In this document: one piece after another, positions 23,001 to 37,129 of the stretch | How the letters are laid out: every line of letters starts with the position of its first letter | Numbering within the stretch: the stretch's first letter is position 1 | Assembly (NCBI RefSeq): GCF_023078275.1 | Contig: NC_062980.1 | Coordinates: 5,258,401 to 5,322,400, forward strand | Source: Leguminivora glycinivorella | Taxonomy: Eukaryota; Arthropoda; Insecta; Lepidoptera; Tortricidae | Length of the DNA: 64,000 nt | Reading direction: 5' to 3' | Notes under the pieces: generated by a model | What the model was told of the DNA's origin: nothing | Databases searched by the model: none | Seen by the model: only the letters and a program-made list of their open reading frames with translations | Program-made: the position numbers and the translations under genes

Positions 23001-26000
23001 TTGTAGCGTACTTAAGTAACAAGAGTTGGAGCGTATACACTCTGTTGTTCCCAATATTACCCTATAAAAGGAGCAATAAACACATATTATAGGGCATGTT
23101 ATGATATCATACTGTCGATAAACATTTTATCCCTTATAGGAACTTTACGATTGCTACTAAAACATATTAATTTTCTTGTTTACCAAATTACGCTAAGGAA
23201 ATTGTCCGCCGTGATGCATTATTAAAACCAATTTTGAAATAAATTTATCATTGCAGTAATTGCAGTGCACAGTGTTACGTAAAGTGCAGGTACCGATCTC
23301 CCAACTCCTTTCTTGATACTCTACTGCGGTAGAGTAGGTACATAGAATGCATCGATAGCGAAAATCTAAAAAAGTTGGTAAATTTAAATAAAAGCGTTTT
23401 ATAGCGCAGTAGTTTGCGAATGAACAATTCCCACCCTTCTGCTAAAAGTGGATTAGCGTTGATCTTGGCGGATATTTATAATCGGTCCGCGCACATGACG
23501 TTATCGCGATGATGCATTGTTGATAAATTCCACGGACAAGCTAATTGCGATTGGTATAAACTTGCAAAATCTATAAGCGTATGACTAGGCCCTAACCACC
23601 TAAAATAAAACATAGCCATTAACTAGGTACTTAGGTATTATTAACTATTACGACTTCTTAAAATACCTACTTAGAGAAGAAAAAATGTAAAGAAAGATTT
23701 GAGTATAAAAAAGTTCATATTTACTACCTATATTATAAGCCTATAAAATATTTAATTGCCTACTTAGTACTAATAACGTCAAGTATTAATATTAACAATA
23801 ATGGGTAGGTATATTCTCATTTTATAATTATACTTAACTTATTCTCGGTAAATAGGTAGTTAGTATATCTCAATCATGCTAAATTCAAATTTAATGAAAA
23901 TATTTTTAAATCATCATATGTAGCTGCATGTTTAGTTTATGAATGCTTAAATCATAAGTGGTTCAATTTCCAAACCAGCTCACTTGTAGAAATCATATCC
24001 AGCTGTCATTTAGTTCGTATGATGTTCAAGTGGTGCTGAAGTTATTCAGGGCATCAATCAATCGGTGGTGGTTGCGAAATCGGTCGAGCAATGATCCCGG
24101 ATCGGTTGACCGACTCCCAAATCTATTTCCATTCGGTCAAACGAACGAGAACAATGCACGCGAGTGACACTTATCGAGTCAATTACCAGTTACCGCTCAC
24201 TCACATAGGGACGTCACTAGATTTTTTTTTCTTTAACATTTAAAACTTGTAACGAAATTTAGTCGTGGAAATTAAAATAATCTAATAAACGTATTTCCTA
24301 ACATTAGTAGGTAGTTATTTTAAATATTTTAGTTAAATTTAAATCATCAAAACACAGCTGCCAGTAACTTTAATTTTTTTGTACAGTTGGATTTCTTTAT
24401 CAGAGTTGTGATTCAAAAAATAATACATTTAGAGAAAATATTATTGCGAAGCGAAGTGCTTAATTAATTTTTTTAATAAATATATAAATAAATAAATAAA
24501 TATTGGGGACATCTTACACAGATCAACTTAGCCCCAAACTAAGCAAAGCTTGTACTATGGGTGCTAAGCGACGATATACATACAAATAGATAAATACATA
24601 CAGAAAACATCCATGACTCAGGAACAAATATCTGTGTTCATCACACAAATAAATGCCCTTACCGGGATTTGAATCCAGGACCGCGGCTTAGCAGGCAGGG
24701 TCACTACCGACTGAGCCAGACCGGTCGTCAAAAATCGTCAAAAATAGTTTGTTGACCCCGCCAAGCATGTCCCTGAACAATCGGATTAGATTACGATTGC
24801 AATACGTAGGTATTACCTAGTATCGACTAAACCATAAATGTGACAATCCATAAGAAAAGGGCCCTTATGGCGGTTTCTAGTTACGGAGATATCGACGTTT
24901 TTGTAAAATCGTTCGAAATTATCGATTTTTGAATTTATGCAAAATAGTAAAATATACGAATAGACGTGCAATTGTAGCTTGGTTTCAGTAGTGTACATTA
25001 AGTATTTCTATATTAAAATTCAGCTCAAAGTTTAGTAGAAAAGGGCCCTTATGCCAGAGCGCGTTCGAAAATATGAAAACTGTTGTTAAAAAATGTTGTA
25101 ATTACTTACAACTTTTGTTTATAAGTTAGTTTATGTTATATAGGTACGATTCAATGAAGTACTTTGATACCTAATTTAAAAATTACCCGATTTAGGTACC
25201 TAGTCGTCACTTTAAAATAAAAAAGTTTATTCTTACCGTAAACTGCTGCAACATTGCCTCGTGGCTTCAACTTAAGGAAACAAACACTTTATTTATAAAT
25301 GCAATTATAGGCACAGTTGATGCCAATGTTGCAGCAGTTGACGGTACGTAGTTTATGAATGGTCCCTTATTGGTGACATTATCGGTGGTAAGATGTGTTT
25401 TCTTCCGATATACTAAGTATCTTAAATAATTAAAAAACAAATATTAAGAATTACAAATCGATCTGGTAGGTACTGTGTGAATTAATAATTATAATAAACG
25501 TTTTATGAGAATTACTGATTAATGATCAAGATTTTAAGTTTACTTCATATAACATTTTTTCTTTGGTATTCTGTTATAATACAAGATAAGTAACTAAAAT
25601 AATAAAATACATTAGCAATGAGTAATTTTTATCTGTGATGGTCATAAGGGCCCTTTTCCCAAATGTATGGGAGTCAATAATTTGTGATTTTTATGTAACT
25701 TTAAAAATTTATAAATAAAAAAATAAGACATGCAGAATAATTCTGACACTTTAGTTATAAATGTGTAGACTGATTAAATATAATTTAGAAGTCTCTATAC
25801 GAAAATTATTATTATTATAGGAGCAGATGTTAAATATTCTAATTGTGATATTCTGATTAAAATATACATATTTAATGAACCATGGGATTTTATTTCTATC
25901 CTTAAATGTAAGTTGAAACATATATAACTATGTACTATAGTTCAGATAGCAACATATTAGAAGAAAAGCCAAAAAAATATGTTTTCCTAATTTTTTCTTA

Positions 26001-29000
26001 TAAGCGACTTGCCCTAATCAAAGCTCGATTTTTCATGATCTGGAAGTCGATGAAACACAATCACAACTGATTCTCAAAGAAATGTACCTTGAGATACACA
26101 ATCAATCGTCATCTATGTAACTTCCAATGGGAACACCCTTAAAGTGAGTTTCAAACTTCTTTTCACGTTTTCTCAAAAGTGCAATACTTAGCATGTGTAT
26201 GCTTGATGATTTTTTTAAAAAAAAGTACGTGGCCTAGGGCCATGATTTTTTTTGTATTAGATAGCTTATTTAATGCAGATTTAGGATCTGTGCCTAACTC
26301 AATACCTGCCATAAGGGCCTTTCTGTGATGGATTGTCACAAATAGCTTATAAATTTAATTCAACGTAGTTTTGAGTAGTAATTATAATTACTTTAATTTT
26401 TATTATAAATATCAACACAGTCACAGAAATATGTACCTACTCCATTTTTTGTAGAAATAATCATAGTATTCACATATACATATAATTTTAACTCATACCT
26501 ACCTATTTAGACAGAATGCTACAAAATATACATAATTCTCACGATTAATTCACCGTATATTATGTAGTTTATCTGCCTTGAAGTTTAAGTCATTACATGT
26601 ATAATATATTTTATAAATACTGTGTCTTTTCACGCTTACTGGTAGACAAAAACCTCGGTGAGTCATGATAATTATTTGATATGTTATTAGAAAAACACTG
26701 TGTCTGTTCTCCGTAACTATTAATCATTATAAACACAATATCGATCTAAAGTTAATCACTATGTAGGTAATAATAATAAACGTAGTGGATTAATCTAAAT
26801 AAATATATAAAAACAAAGCCACATATATATAATCGTCATAATTAAAATAACGCGCAAATATTACATGTACGTATAAACGGTTAATGTTAATTTATTAATA
26901 TTTTTGATTAATTGCAGTCAAAAATATTAATTTTTATTTTATTTTATTTATTAAGGTTTACCAACGATTGCTATTGTATTAACGATAGTTATGTGTATTA
27001 ATACATTTAATATTCTCTCTGTTATCAATCCGAGTAACAATGTGGATTACCTGCCTATTAAGTTATACTGTAATAAACAGAGATTAAATAATTCTGCATA
27101 GTTTTTACTAATAAGTAATTGTCTTTGAGCGTGGAAATGGAAGGTGTATAAACTGTATAATTAAATGATTGAAATTAAATACAAAAATATATTAAATATT
27201 AGAAGAAATACCACACAGTGATATAGGTACATGTAACAGTAACACAGTAGTAACATAATTATGTAATCTTAGCTCCAAGACAAAGATGCACGAGACCCGG
27301 GCGCCAGCAATATTGATTTCGTCGTCTCCTTTGCAGCTCGGTCAAGGGCTTCCGTGCACACCCAACACATGTCGTATCGATTGTCATAAACTACTTCTAT
27401 TCAGCTGCTACATTTCTCTATAAATTTTATAATTACTCTACCTATTGCAAATGGTATGCTGGCTAAAATTCTCGAAGTAAACAGAGGTATTTTAATCAAT
27501 GACAGCTTATTTATGACGCCGTGTCGTCAGTTTTACCGGCGACGTGTGTGGGTGAGACTTGCTTGAGACTGAGTAAGCTGTCTGCGAACCGGCTTGTTTA
27601 GAGTTATCTGTTTAATCCACCTTGAGAATTTATCTCTTGTGTCTACGTTATTGGTGTGCAAAGGACTTTATAACTGTCATGGTCAAGCATTAAATTGTTA
27701 TTTACTCGTAAACCGTATTTCACAAGGGGGTAAATAATGTTGGTAAAAGTAAGTTATTAATTTGAAATCCAAAAAAAAAATGATTTTATTTTATATTTCA
27801 TTATTTATTATTAATTAGTAGTATTAGATTTTCTTACTATAAGGTACAGCGGGGCAAATCTCGACTGGGGGGCAATTGTAACTGATCCATTTTTTCCATT
27901 ATGACACTATTATGATGTTGAGTTCCACATGTAAGTATCCACTGAACACGCCTACCATGTATAAGAGGTGGACACTCTATTTAATAATGAAAACGTTGTT
28001 AATCTTGAAAAAAATTGACCAGTTACATTTGTCCCCCAGTCGAGATTTACCCCGCTGTACCTTACGTTTATTTCTGCTCATTTATCTTTCGACTTCGACC
28101 GTATTGTTTACCTCCTATTTCGGAGAGCTGTCTGCCGCACAGTAAAGTTGTTTACGTCGTTTTATGGCGTATAAAACAGCCGTCAAATTATATTGCTTAT
28201 TTACATAATATTTACTTTGTCTTACTATGATAAATACACGCATCTCTCTCTCTTAGTATACCTAAGAATTATAATCCCGAACACAGGTTATTTTTATATT
28301 ATGTCTAACAAACGCAAAACGTAGGGATGCGTAACATAAACCTACATATCGACAATAATCGATAAATATGCTACATAAAGCCTTAATCTGCCCAGTTCTA
28401 GTACACATTTTTGTACATATTCTAAAAATATTTTTTCACATTTTCTGAGTAACAATAACAAATGATACCAAATTCAAAAATAAATCAAATACTTCCAGGT
28501 AGGATGCCACAGAAAAAGTGTTGGTAGAACATTAACACTTACTTTAAATTATTGACGAATAACAAATATCACTGTAAATAATGTAATAAATAATATTTGT
28601 TGTCCAGGAGCCTTCCGAAGCATCGGAGAGAAGACAGCGTCGCTCTTCGAACGCAAGAAGAAGGATGTTGAACAGGTGGCTTCGGAGAAGACCTCGGAGG
28701 CTGCTCATGTCGTGGAAGACCAGGTCAAGAAGGCCGGGGAGCTAGTCAGCGGGGCGCAGTCGTCTGCCAATGATGCGGCGAGCTCAGGTAAGAAATTAAT
28801 CGATAGTTCATTATTTTAATATCCTCCAAAATCCATGCACAAGTTTTTGTACATATTACAAATCCTATTTTGAACTATGTTATTACAAATTCTAAATTTA
28901 AAAACAAAACCATTGCGTCTGGGACTTAGGAAGCTAAAGATAAGTAATTTGCAGAAACTTCCGGCCAATAACATGGTTGGTTTCTTGGGTAAATACTAAA

Positions 29001-32000
29001 TAGATCTGGCAGGCTAGGTAAAGAAAGATACTTGATACTTGCGAATGAAGGAAGTGAATAAAACTATTACATACCTAAGTAAATCCATATGCTTATCAAA
29101 GAAAATAATCGAACTGAATGAATCGAACTGAATCGACCTGATGGAGTACCTGGATGTTGATCAAATCAAACTATATATTGTGGTAATGTCTAAGAATTTT
29201 ATGGTCGAGATGATTCAGAATTAACGTTGCACAGAAAATAAGTGATGACGCGACTTGCTCATATAGCGCCAGCAAATGATTTGTAAAACATTTCCGGTCG
29301 CCATTTGTCTCAGTTCTCAGTACATTTACTACTTCTTTTAAGTTAGTAATTACCTACTATCCGGTTTCACAATAGTTCGAAACTAATTTACCTTCGTGCC
29401 CTAATATCTTTAGACAATTCATAGATACATCTTCATCTTGAAGTTTTCATTAGTTTCTTACATTTGAACCCGGTCACTAATAAGTATTTAATTATCATGG
29501 AAATTAAGTGTGTGTTGAAAAAACAATAAATAAACTTATCGCCCTGATAGTTATTTTAAAACAGACTAATGTCCAAGTCAATTAGCGTCGATGTATGTGG
29601 CATAACTAGCGTAGTTTATGTCAGCCAGACAATCAGTAAATGTAGTACACTGATAAAGGGATCATAATATCGATTTACGTCCGTCGCTTTCATTCTTCCG
29701 ATCTCAATAAGATATTTGATTAATTATATTATTTTAATTAGTTTATAGTATTTTAAACTTTACCTTTTTTTTTTTTATACTACGTCGGTGGCAAACAAGT
29801 ATACGGCCCGCCTGATGTAAAGCGGTCACCGTAACCTATGGACGCCTGCAACTCAAACAGTGTCACATGCGCGTTGCCACCCCATTAGAAACTTGTACAT
29901 TCCCTTTTGCTGTGTTAAGTACACAGCAAAAAGGAGTGTACAAGTTCCAAGGAGGGTTCGGGTTGCCGACGACTCAAAGGACAATAAACGGAACAAGTTA
30001 GTTCCGTAAGTCCTCCCGTCATCAGCACACCGCACCCTCGTTGAGCTCTGGCAACCTTACTCACCGACAGGAACACAACACTATGAGTAGGGTCTAGTGC
30101 TATTTGGCTGCGGTCTTCTGTAAGGCGGAGGTACTACCCCAGTTGGGCTCTGCTCTAGATTCGAACGAGACGATATCCGCTGTGCTGTGCCCTACCACAC
30201 AAAGCGGAATATCATTCGCTATGCCCTACCTCCTCCATAAGCCTTACTGCTTATTTTAATATGAAATGGGTTTAGACAACTGTTTACAATAAATTAGTAA
30301 ATATTACGGTGGGATAATACTTAATCCATCAAGTCTCATTAATCTCATTATAAATAAACTCTTGTCTAGTATCAGTCACCCTTGAGAATTAAACCAATAT
30401 GTAATTTAAAACATTCCAAATTCCTTTCGAATATTATGTTCCCAATCCTTTCAAAATATTAAGTTCCAAAATTAAAACAAACCTACATATATGTAACTTA
30501 CCTACATAATTCAGAAATCAGGTTACTTAATATGGTTAGTAAATCTAAACTTAATAAAACTATGTTAGTCTAAGTTAGTAAAAAAAAAAACAGAATAAAA
30601 ATTACCTTTATAAATAACATTTTTAAGTTTTATAACTTTGCAGCCACTGCCGCCAAAAACTCAGCCATCGACGCCCTAGACAAAGAGCTGTCGAAGGTGT
30701 CCTTAGCGGCTGGAGAGGCCCAGGATGCTGCCAACCGAGCCGTCGCTGATGGCAAGAAGGTCGTCGACACTGCTAAAGGTATGTTTCATTATAATTTGAT
30801 TATTCCTCTGCGAGATTCTAGCAAAACTAGTAAACGGTACACGAATTACGAGATCCAGTCTTGCCTGAAATATCAGGACAGTTTTTACTCTGAACGTTAG
30901 ATCAAAGTAGTTAGTCATTTCAGATACATGATGCGCGCAATGTACACTCAAGACTTCATAGATATGAGTATAAGTTTTGTAATATACTATTTCTTCATCT
31001 ATTGCACCTAAAGCTTTTCTTATTTTCCTTTTTTTTGCACTTTTCTTAGATACGATTGCAACAACCATAGATAATACCAAAAAATCAGCAGAAGCCGCAG
31101 TCAATGCAGCTAAAGGTAAGACTATTTTTTTTACTTTTTTACTTTATATCTTGAGCACATAATTTTTCTTTAAATACTAACAACTATCTTTTATACTTTG
31201 CTGTAGTGATATATTCACAAGCGGTAAGCACGTGAAAGAACTAAGGTAGTGGATGGCTGAAAGGTAATCGAACTCATTAGGTTTTACTCTTGAGTGCCAT
31301 TAGCCAGGTTTGACCGAGCCTGGGTTTCAGCCAAAATAGGTTATGCGGGGGTGTGTTGATCATTCTTGGCTCTTGACTGAAGTTGCTAGTTTCCATTGCG
31401 ATTTTATAGTGCATTCATTAGTTTTTTTACGTAGGTGCATTATTTATTTAGATAGAGACTTTTACTATAGTATAAATTTTCTGAGATGAACGTTTCGCTT
31501 TTGCCGTAATCTGTTAAACAAAGGCCTTTGTTTATATTATTCACTGCGGCTAGCTCCCGTTTCCACAGCACGTGCTAAAGTCTCAGTGTAGTTAAAAAGT
31601 AACTATCATGATAGCAATAAGGTTCAAATTTATTAAACAGTTTGCAGTATGCAGGTAACTTTTTTTGAAGATGACAAAACGTGTTATCTCCGAAAGGGCT
31701 TTTTATGGATTTGAACCTTATTACTATCATGATAGTTGCTTTTTAACTACACTGATACTTTAGCACGTGTTGTGGAAACGGGAGCTAGCCGCCGTCAACA
31801 ATAGACACAAAGGCCTTTGTTTACAACAGATTACGGCTAAAGCGAAAAGTTCATCTCAGAAAATTCATACTATAAAAACATTTTATTCGATTTTATTTTG
31901 GTTAAAATAAAAATAAGCTAATTTACATTACACGACATTTTGTATTTTACCTTATTTTATCATCTGACATACGTTCATCACCATGTCGTAGTTTAGTTTA

Positions 32001-35000
32001 ATGTAATATTATTATTTTGATTGGTCTTTGTAGAGACATTATCGAGCACAGTAGATGCCACACAAAAAGCCGCACAGAGCGCTCTCGACACTGGCAAAAC
32101 GTACGCCACTAGTGCCAAAGGTTCGTAGTCAAATGCAATCACACTGGTGCTCATCGTTTGATATAATACTTTCAACACGTATTAAAGACTTACATTTTAA
32201 ATAAAACAAATTTGAAACGTATTTGAGGGCGTAACATTGAGAGGAAAATTATATCAAACTTTGCGCATCCTCATGAAACACAAAATATATTTTTTTGTGT
32301 ACTTATAGAAGTTTTGTTTTGTAGATACCGTTTCAAGCACAGTTCAAAGCACTGTAGATACCTCACAAAAGGTAGCCCAAGCGGCTCTGGAAACAGGCAA
32401 AACTTATGCTACATCCGCTAAAGGTATAGAATCATTTCATATGATTGAATTTTGATAATTTTGATTTTGTATTAATTATATTGTTTGATTGTATAGATAC
32501 AGTATCGAACACTGTCCAAAATACAGTAGAAGGTACTAAAAATATTACACAAAGCGCTGTTGATCAGACTAAAGCTTGCGTCGCCAGCGCAAAAGGTACA
32601 AATTGTTTTGTTGAATCGTACTTACTAACAAGTGTGGTTAACATTTTGTGTTTTGTTATTGTGTGATGTTAGATACGGCCCAGCACACGCTCCAAAGTGC
32701 CCTGGACACGTCAATGAGCTATGCGTATTCGGCTTACGATATCGGCAAATCTTATGTTGATAGCGCTAGAGGTATTAACGCTTTTTAATTTTATTGCCAG
32801 CATTTTTATTTTTTGCTTCATAGAAATTCGTTTTGAACCGTTTATTTAATTTATTTATTTGTTTTTCTCGTAGATACGGTATCAAATACTGTAGATAATA
32901 CCAAAAAATCAGCACAAAATACGATCGAAACGGATAAAACATACGCCGAATCAGCCAAAGGTATTTAAAAACAAACTACGTAAAATTATGTGTTGTCGGC
33001 TTTATGATGTATTATTTGTATGCTTTCGCTTGTAGATACTATTCAGAGCACTGTACATAGCACTGTAGACACAACGAAGCAAGTTGCTCAATCTGCGTTA
33101 GAAAAAGGGAAGGGTTACGTTGATAGTGCCAAAGGTACGTAAAAAAATCTAAAACATACAAAATATAAATACTTGAATACTTTTTTTATTAGTCAATTGT
33201 AACTTCATTGCGTTTTAAATATAGTTAATTGATTCTTGTAGATACTGTAGCGAGTACCGTGGATACAACTAAAAAAACAGCAGCGGCTGCAGTAGAAACA
33301 GGCGTGTCATATGCCGGAGCCGCTAAAGGTACAAATAAAATTTCATATTTAATTTGTCAATAACTTGCTTCAATAAATTGGCTTAAACTGTGTAATTTAA
33401 CTTCGATTTGATTTTAAAATGATTTTGTCTATCAAATTTTAGACACTATTGCGAACACTGTCAGTAGCACAGTAGATGTTACTAAAAATGTAGCCGCTTC
33501 AGCAGTAGAAAAGGGAACCGCAATTGTAGGAAGTGCTAAAGGTATTTTTTGTTTTATATTGTTTTGTTTAATTTATTTCATTTCATTATTTTAATTTTTT
33601 TATTTTGTTAAAATTAATAATATACTCTTAGGTACTGTTGTCAATACCGTTGATGCCACTAAAACAGCAGCTGCTACGGCTATTGAAACGGGTTCTTCAT
33701 ATTTAGCCAGTGCTAAAGGTATTTCGATTAAAATAATTATTACCAGCATTACCTTTACTTACTTCATATTTATTTCTATTTTTGTTTACTTTTCTTTGAA
33801 AATATTTATTTGATTTTTAGATACTGTCGCAAATACTGTTCATAGCACAGTAGACACAACCAAAAATATAGCTGCATCTGCTGTTGAGAAGGGTTCAGCA
33901 TTAGTAGGGAGTGCTAAAGGTACAATTTCAGTTGCTCTTTAGTTAATTCATTTAATTGGCTCCTCATACTAAAATTACAATAGGCTAGTTTCCTACTAGT
34001 CAAATCAGCTCCTTTTTAAGAAATGTCAAAACGATTTGCTAATATGAAATTACTATGAAATACTGAGGAGTGACGTCACGGTCAATTCATTTACTTTATA
34101 TCTTCCTCTTTGACTTATTAAATAGAAATTATGTTTAAACATAACTACTGTCCATATATCTCTTCTAATTATGTGGTGCTTTATTTCGTGCACTGCATAA
34201 AATATTTTATTTTAAGTATAGGAAACTAGCCTATTTAAATAGTATATATAGTATACATATATATACTCCAATTGCTAATTCGAGTCCAAAAAAACTACTA
34301 CGATGTTGCCACTGCAATAAAATGTTTGTAAAATAGTATAATCCTTTTTTATAAAAACACACGCCAAAATAAATTATTTATTATTTATTTCAATCCTTTG
34401 ATTTATATATTTAATAGTCTTTTATTATTTACATAAATACTAGGACGCTCGATCTTTTTCTTTTTTTCCGTGATTTTTAGTTGTAAAGTTGGTATTGCGC
34501 TTGTATCACTTCAGGTATCAATAACATTTGGTGCTATATTTTGCGGTATAGAACAAACTATTGATGATATAGATATTGTGACCAATTTTTAGGGTTCCGT
34601 AGTCAACTAGGAACCCTTATAGTTTCGCCATGTCTGTCTGTCCGTCCGTCCGTCCGTCCGTCCGCGGATAATCTCAGTAACCGTTAGCACTAGAAAGCTG
34701 AAATTTGGTACCAATATGTATATCAATCACGCCAACAAAGTGCAAAAATAAAAAATGGAAAAAAAAGTTTTATTAGGGTACCCCCCCTACATGTAAAGTG
34801 GGGACTGATATTTTTTTTCATTCCAACCCCAACGTGTGATATATTGTTGGATAGGTATTTAAAAATGAATAAGGGTTTACTAATATCGTTTTTTTGATAA
34901 TATTAATATTTTCGGAAATAATCGCTCCTAAAGGAAAAAAAAGTGCGTCCCCCCCCCCTCTAACTTTTGAACCATATGTTTAAAAAATATGAAAAAAATC

Positions 35001-36035
35001 ACAAAAGTAGAACTTTATAAAGACTTTCTAGGAAAATTATTTTGAACTTGATAGGTTCAGTAGTTTTTGAGAAAAATACGGAAAACTACGGAACCCTACA
35101 CTGAGCGTGGCCCGACACGCTCTTGGCCGGTTTTTATACATATACTAGCTTTTACCCGCGGCTTCGCCCGCGTAATAAAAGTATTCTTATTGAAACGTTT
35201 ACAAAAAATAAGATTTTCATTTGGATCCGTAGGTTTCTTTGTAGGTACATCTGTCCGCGATTATTTAGATTAAGGTAAAGCGGGGCAATTCTCGACTGGG
35301 GGGCCATTGTAACTGATCTATTTGCTGTACGGTCAGCCAAGAAAGTGGTATCCCACTTTTCGACTCTATTGATCGAAAAGTGGTAAACCACTTTTTTGGC
35401 TGACACATATTACTATTGTTTTAAAAGAAATTCTTGCAATGATTGTAGAATTGTTACACAGCGACCACAGCGTAGGTAGTAGGTACGAATATGTATGTAT
35501 TTTACCTATATGTATAAATATTTATACTGGGGAAACTTCATACAACCCACATAGCCAGTATCTCGACGCTATGGTCGGTAGGGTAAAAAGTACTTCCTTG
35601 CATTATCGCTTACAATTTTTTCCATTTTGCTTATACTTATTGCAAATGTAAATATATAAAAGGCAAGCAAACAACGATCTTCTTACAGCACATTGAATGT
35701 AATAGTTATTACGGATGCAGGATACTCGCCGATGCCTACTTACTAATCCCTTCCCACTGAGCCACCTGCATTTTACACTGCCTAGATATCGATTGCCGAC
35801 CGATTATTCCGACCCCAATCCCTATTCTTATCCCCGTCCCTATCTCTTTCCTTGTCCCCGTCCCCGTCCCCTACTCCTATCCCTATTTCTATCCCTAACC
35901 CTATCTCTATCCCTATCCCTATTATCCCTATCCCTATTATCCCTATCCCTATCCCTATCCCTTGCCCTATCCCTATCCCTATCCCGATCCCTATCCCTAT
36001 TATCCCTATCCCTATTATCCCTATCCCTATCCCTA

Positions 36036-36087
<52 letters not shown>

Positions 36088-36088
36088 A

Positions 36089-36172
<84 letters not shown>

Positions 36173-37048
36173 AACCCTATCCCGTTCCCGTCCCCGTCCC
36201 CGTCCCTGTCCCTGTCCCTGTCCTTGCCCCTGTCAAATTATCATGCTAGGAGGTGAACTTTGAAAAATCCTTTCTTAGTGCTCCTCTAAGGAACTTCCGT
36301 GTCAATTTGAAATCTCTTGAACCAGAAGTAAAGATGAAAACTAAAGCTATACTTATGGCTATTTTGGATATTTTAACCCCATTGCACAACAACATCAGGG
36401 GAGAAAATCTCTTTTCCACGTCATTAGATTTTAAAATCGTTGTATTTATTGTGATCAGCGACCTGATAAACCATAAAAACGATACCCATATTGTGTTTTA
36501 GACTACCCCCTTTGCACCCCTTTAGGGGTCAAATTTTCAAAAAACCTGAAACATGTATTTAGTCATATGTCTTTAGGAATCCTCCTGTGAAGTTTCGAAT
36601 AAAATAGTCAAACTAATCTTGTTTCCCCATACAAACTTTGAACCCCCATTTCACCCTTTTAAGAGGAGAATTTTGTAAAATCCTTTCTTAGTGCTCCTCT
36701 ACACCATATAAGGAACCTATGTGCCAAATTTGAAAGCTCTAGGACCAGCGGTTTCGGCTGTGTATTGATATATTATGTCAGTTAGTCAGTCAGTCAGTTT
36801 CTTCTTTTACATATTTTTTTATATTTAAACCCCTTTGCACTACAACAGGGGAGAAGGTATTTCACTTTCGCCTCGTTAGATTTTAAAAACGTTGTATTTA
36901 TCGTGATCAGCGACCCAATAAACCGTAAAAACGATACCCATATTAGTTTTTTGACTTTATCACCAGTAGTAGGGTACCCCCGTTACCAGCCCGGGTCTGG
37001 GGCCTGCTCCCAGGACCCCACCACCGCCCATCCATGGTCTTGCTAAAC

Positions 37049-37129
<81 letters not shown>

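Larger units (their letters stand above)
14785..28607 (+). other. Intron 1 (13.8 kb) of the repeat-protein gene
   Basis: Apart from the repeats listed separately (16917-17163, 20124-21590, 24478-24727, 24840-26339, 27840-28064), the stretches 14785-16916, 17164-20115, 21599-24477, 26344-27839 and 28065-28607 are AT-rich. They show no exon, RNA gene or repeat that I can support. An LTR-like patch at about 22740-23110 is too weak to call. Confidence 0.6.
35144..36964. repeat. Older repeat region that received the Polinton (left part)
   Basis: It begins ACTAGCTTTTACCCGCGGCT, a common arthropod repeat start. After nested insertions and a hexanucleotide tract, positions about 36250-36958 hold about 380-bp units (TTTCTTAGTGCTCCTCTA, CCAGCGGTTTCGGCTGTG, GTCAGTCAGTCAG). 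The same units continue after the Polinton at 52712-53470, so the insertion split one pre-existing element. No coding capacity. Confidence 0.65.

Noticed and set aside
22740..23140. Possible solo LTR (TATAAAAGG, AATAAA and a GC-richer patch)
   Set aside because: No matching termini, target duplication or second copy could be found; the signals are too common in AT-rich DNA.
24650..24727. tRNA gene from A-box and B-box-like sequences
   Set aside because: The boxes are the head of a SINE whose body recurs at 16917-17163, and no cloverleaf with a proper anticodon stem was apparent.
31050..33919. CRISPR-like array from evenly spaced repeats
   Set aside because: The repeats are protein-coding exons with splice sites in an animal genome, and the spacers are introns of varying length.
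35715..36263. Long open frames encoding Ser-Leu, Pro-Val and Pro-Cys repeats
   Set aside because: They are translations of the hexanucleotide array, open in every plus-strand frame because the period is a multiple of three.
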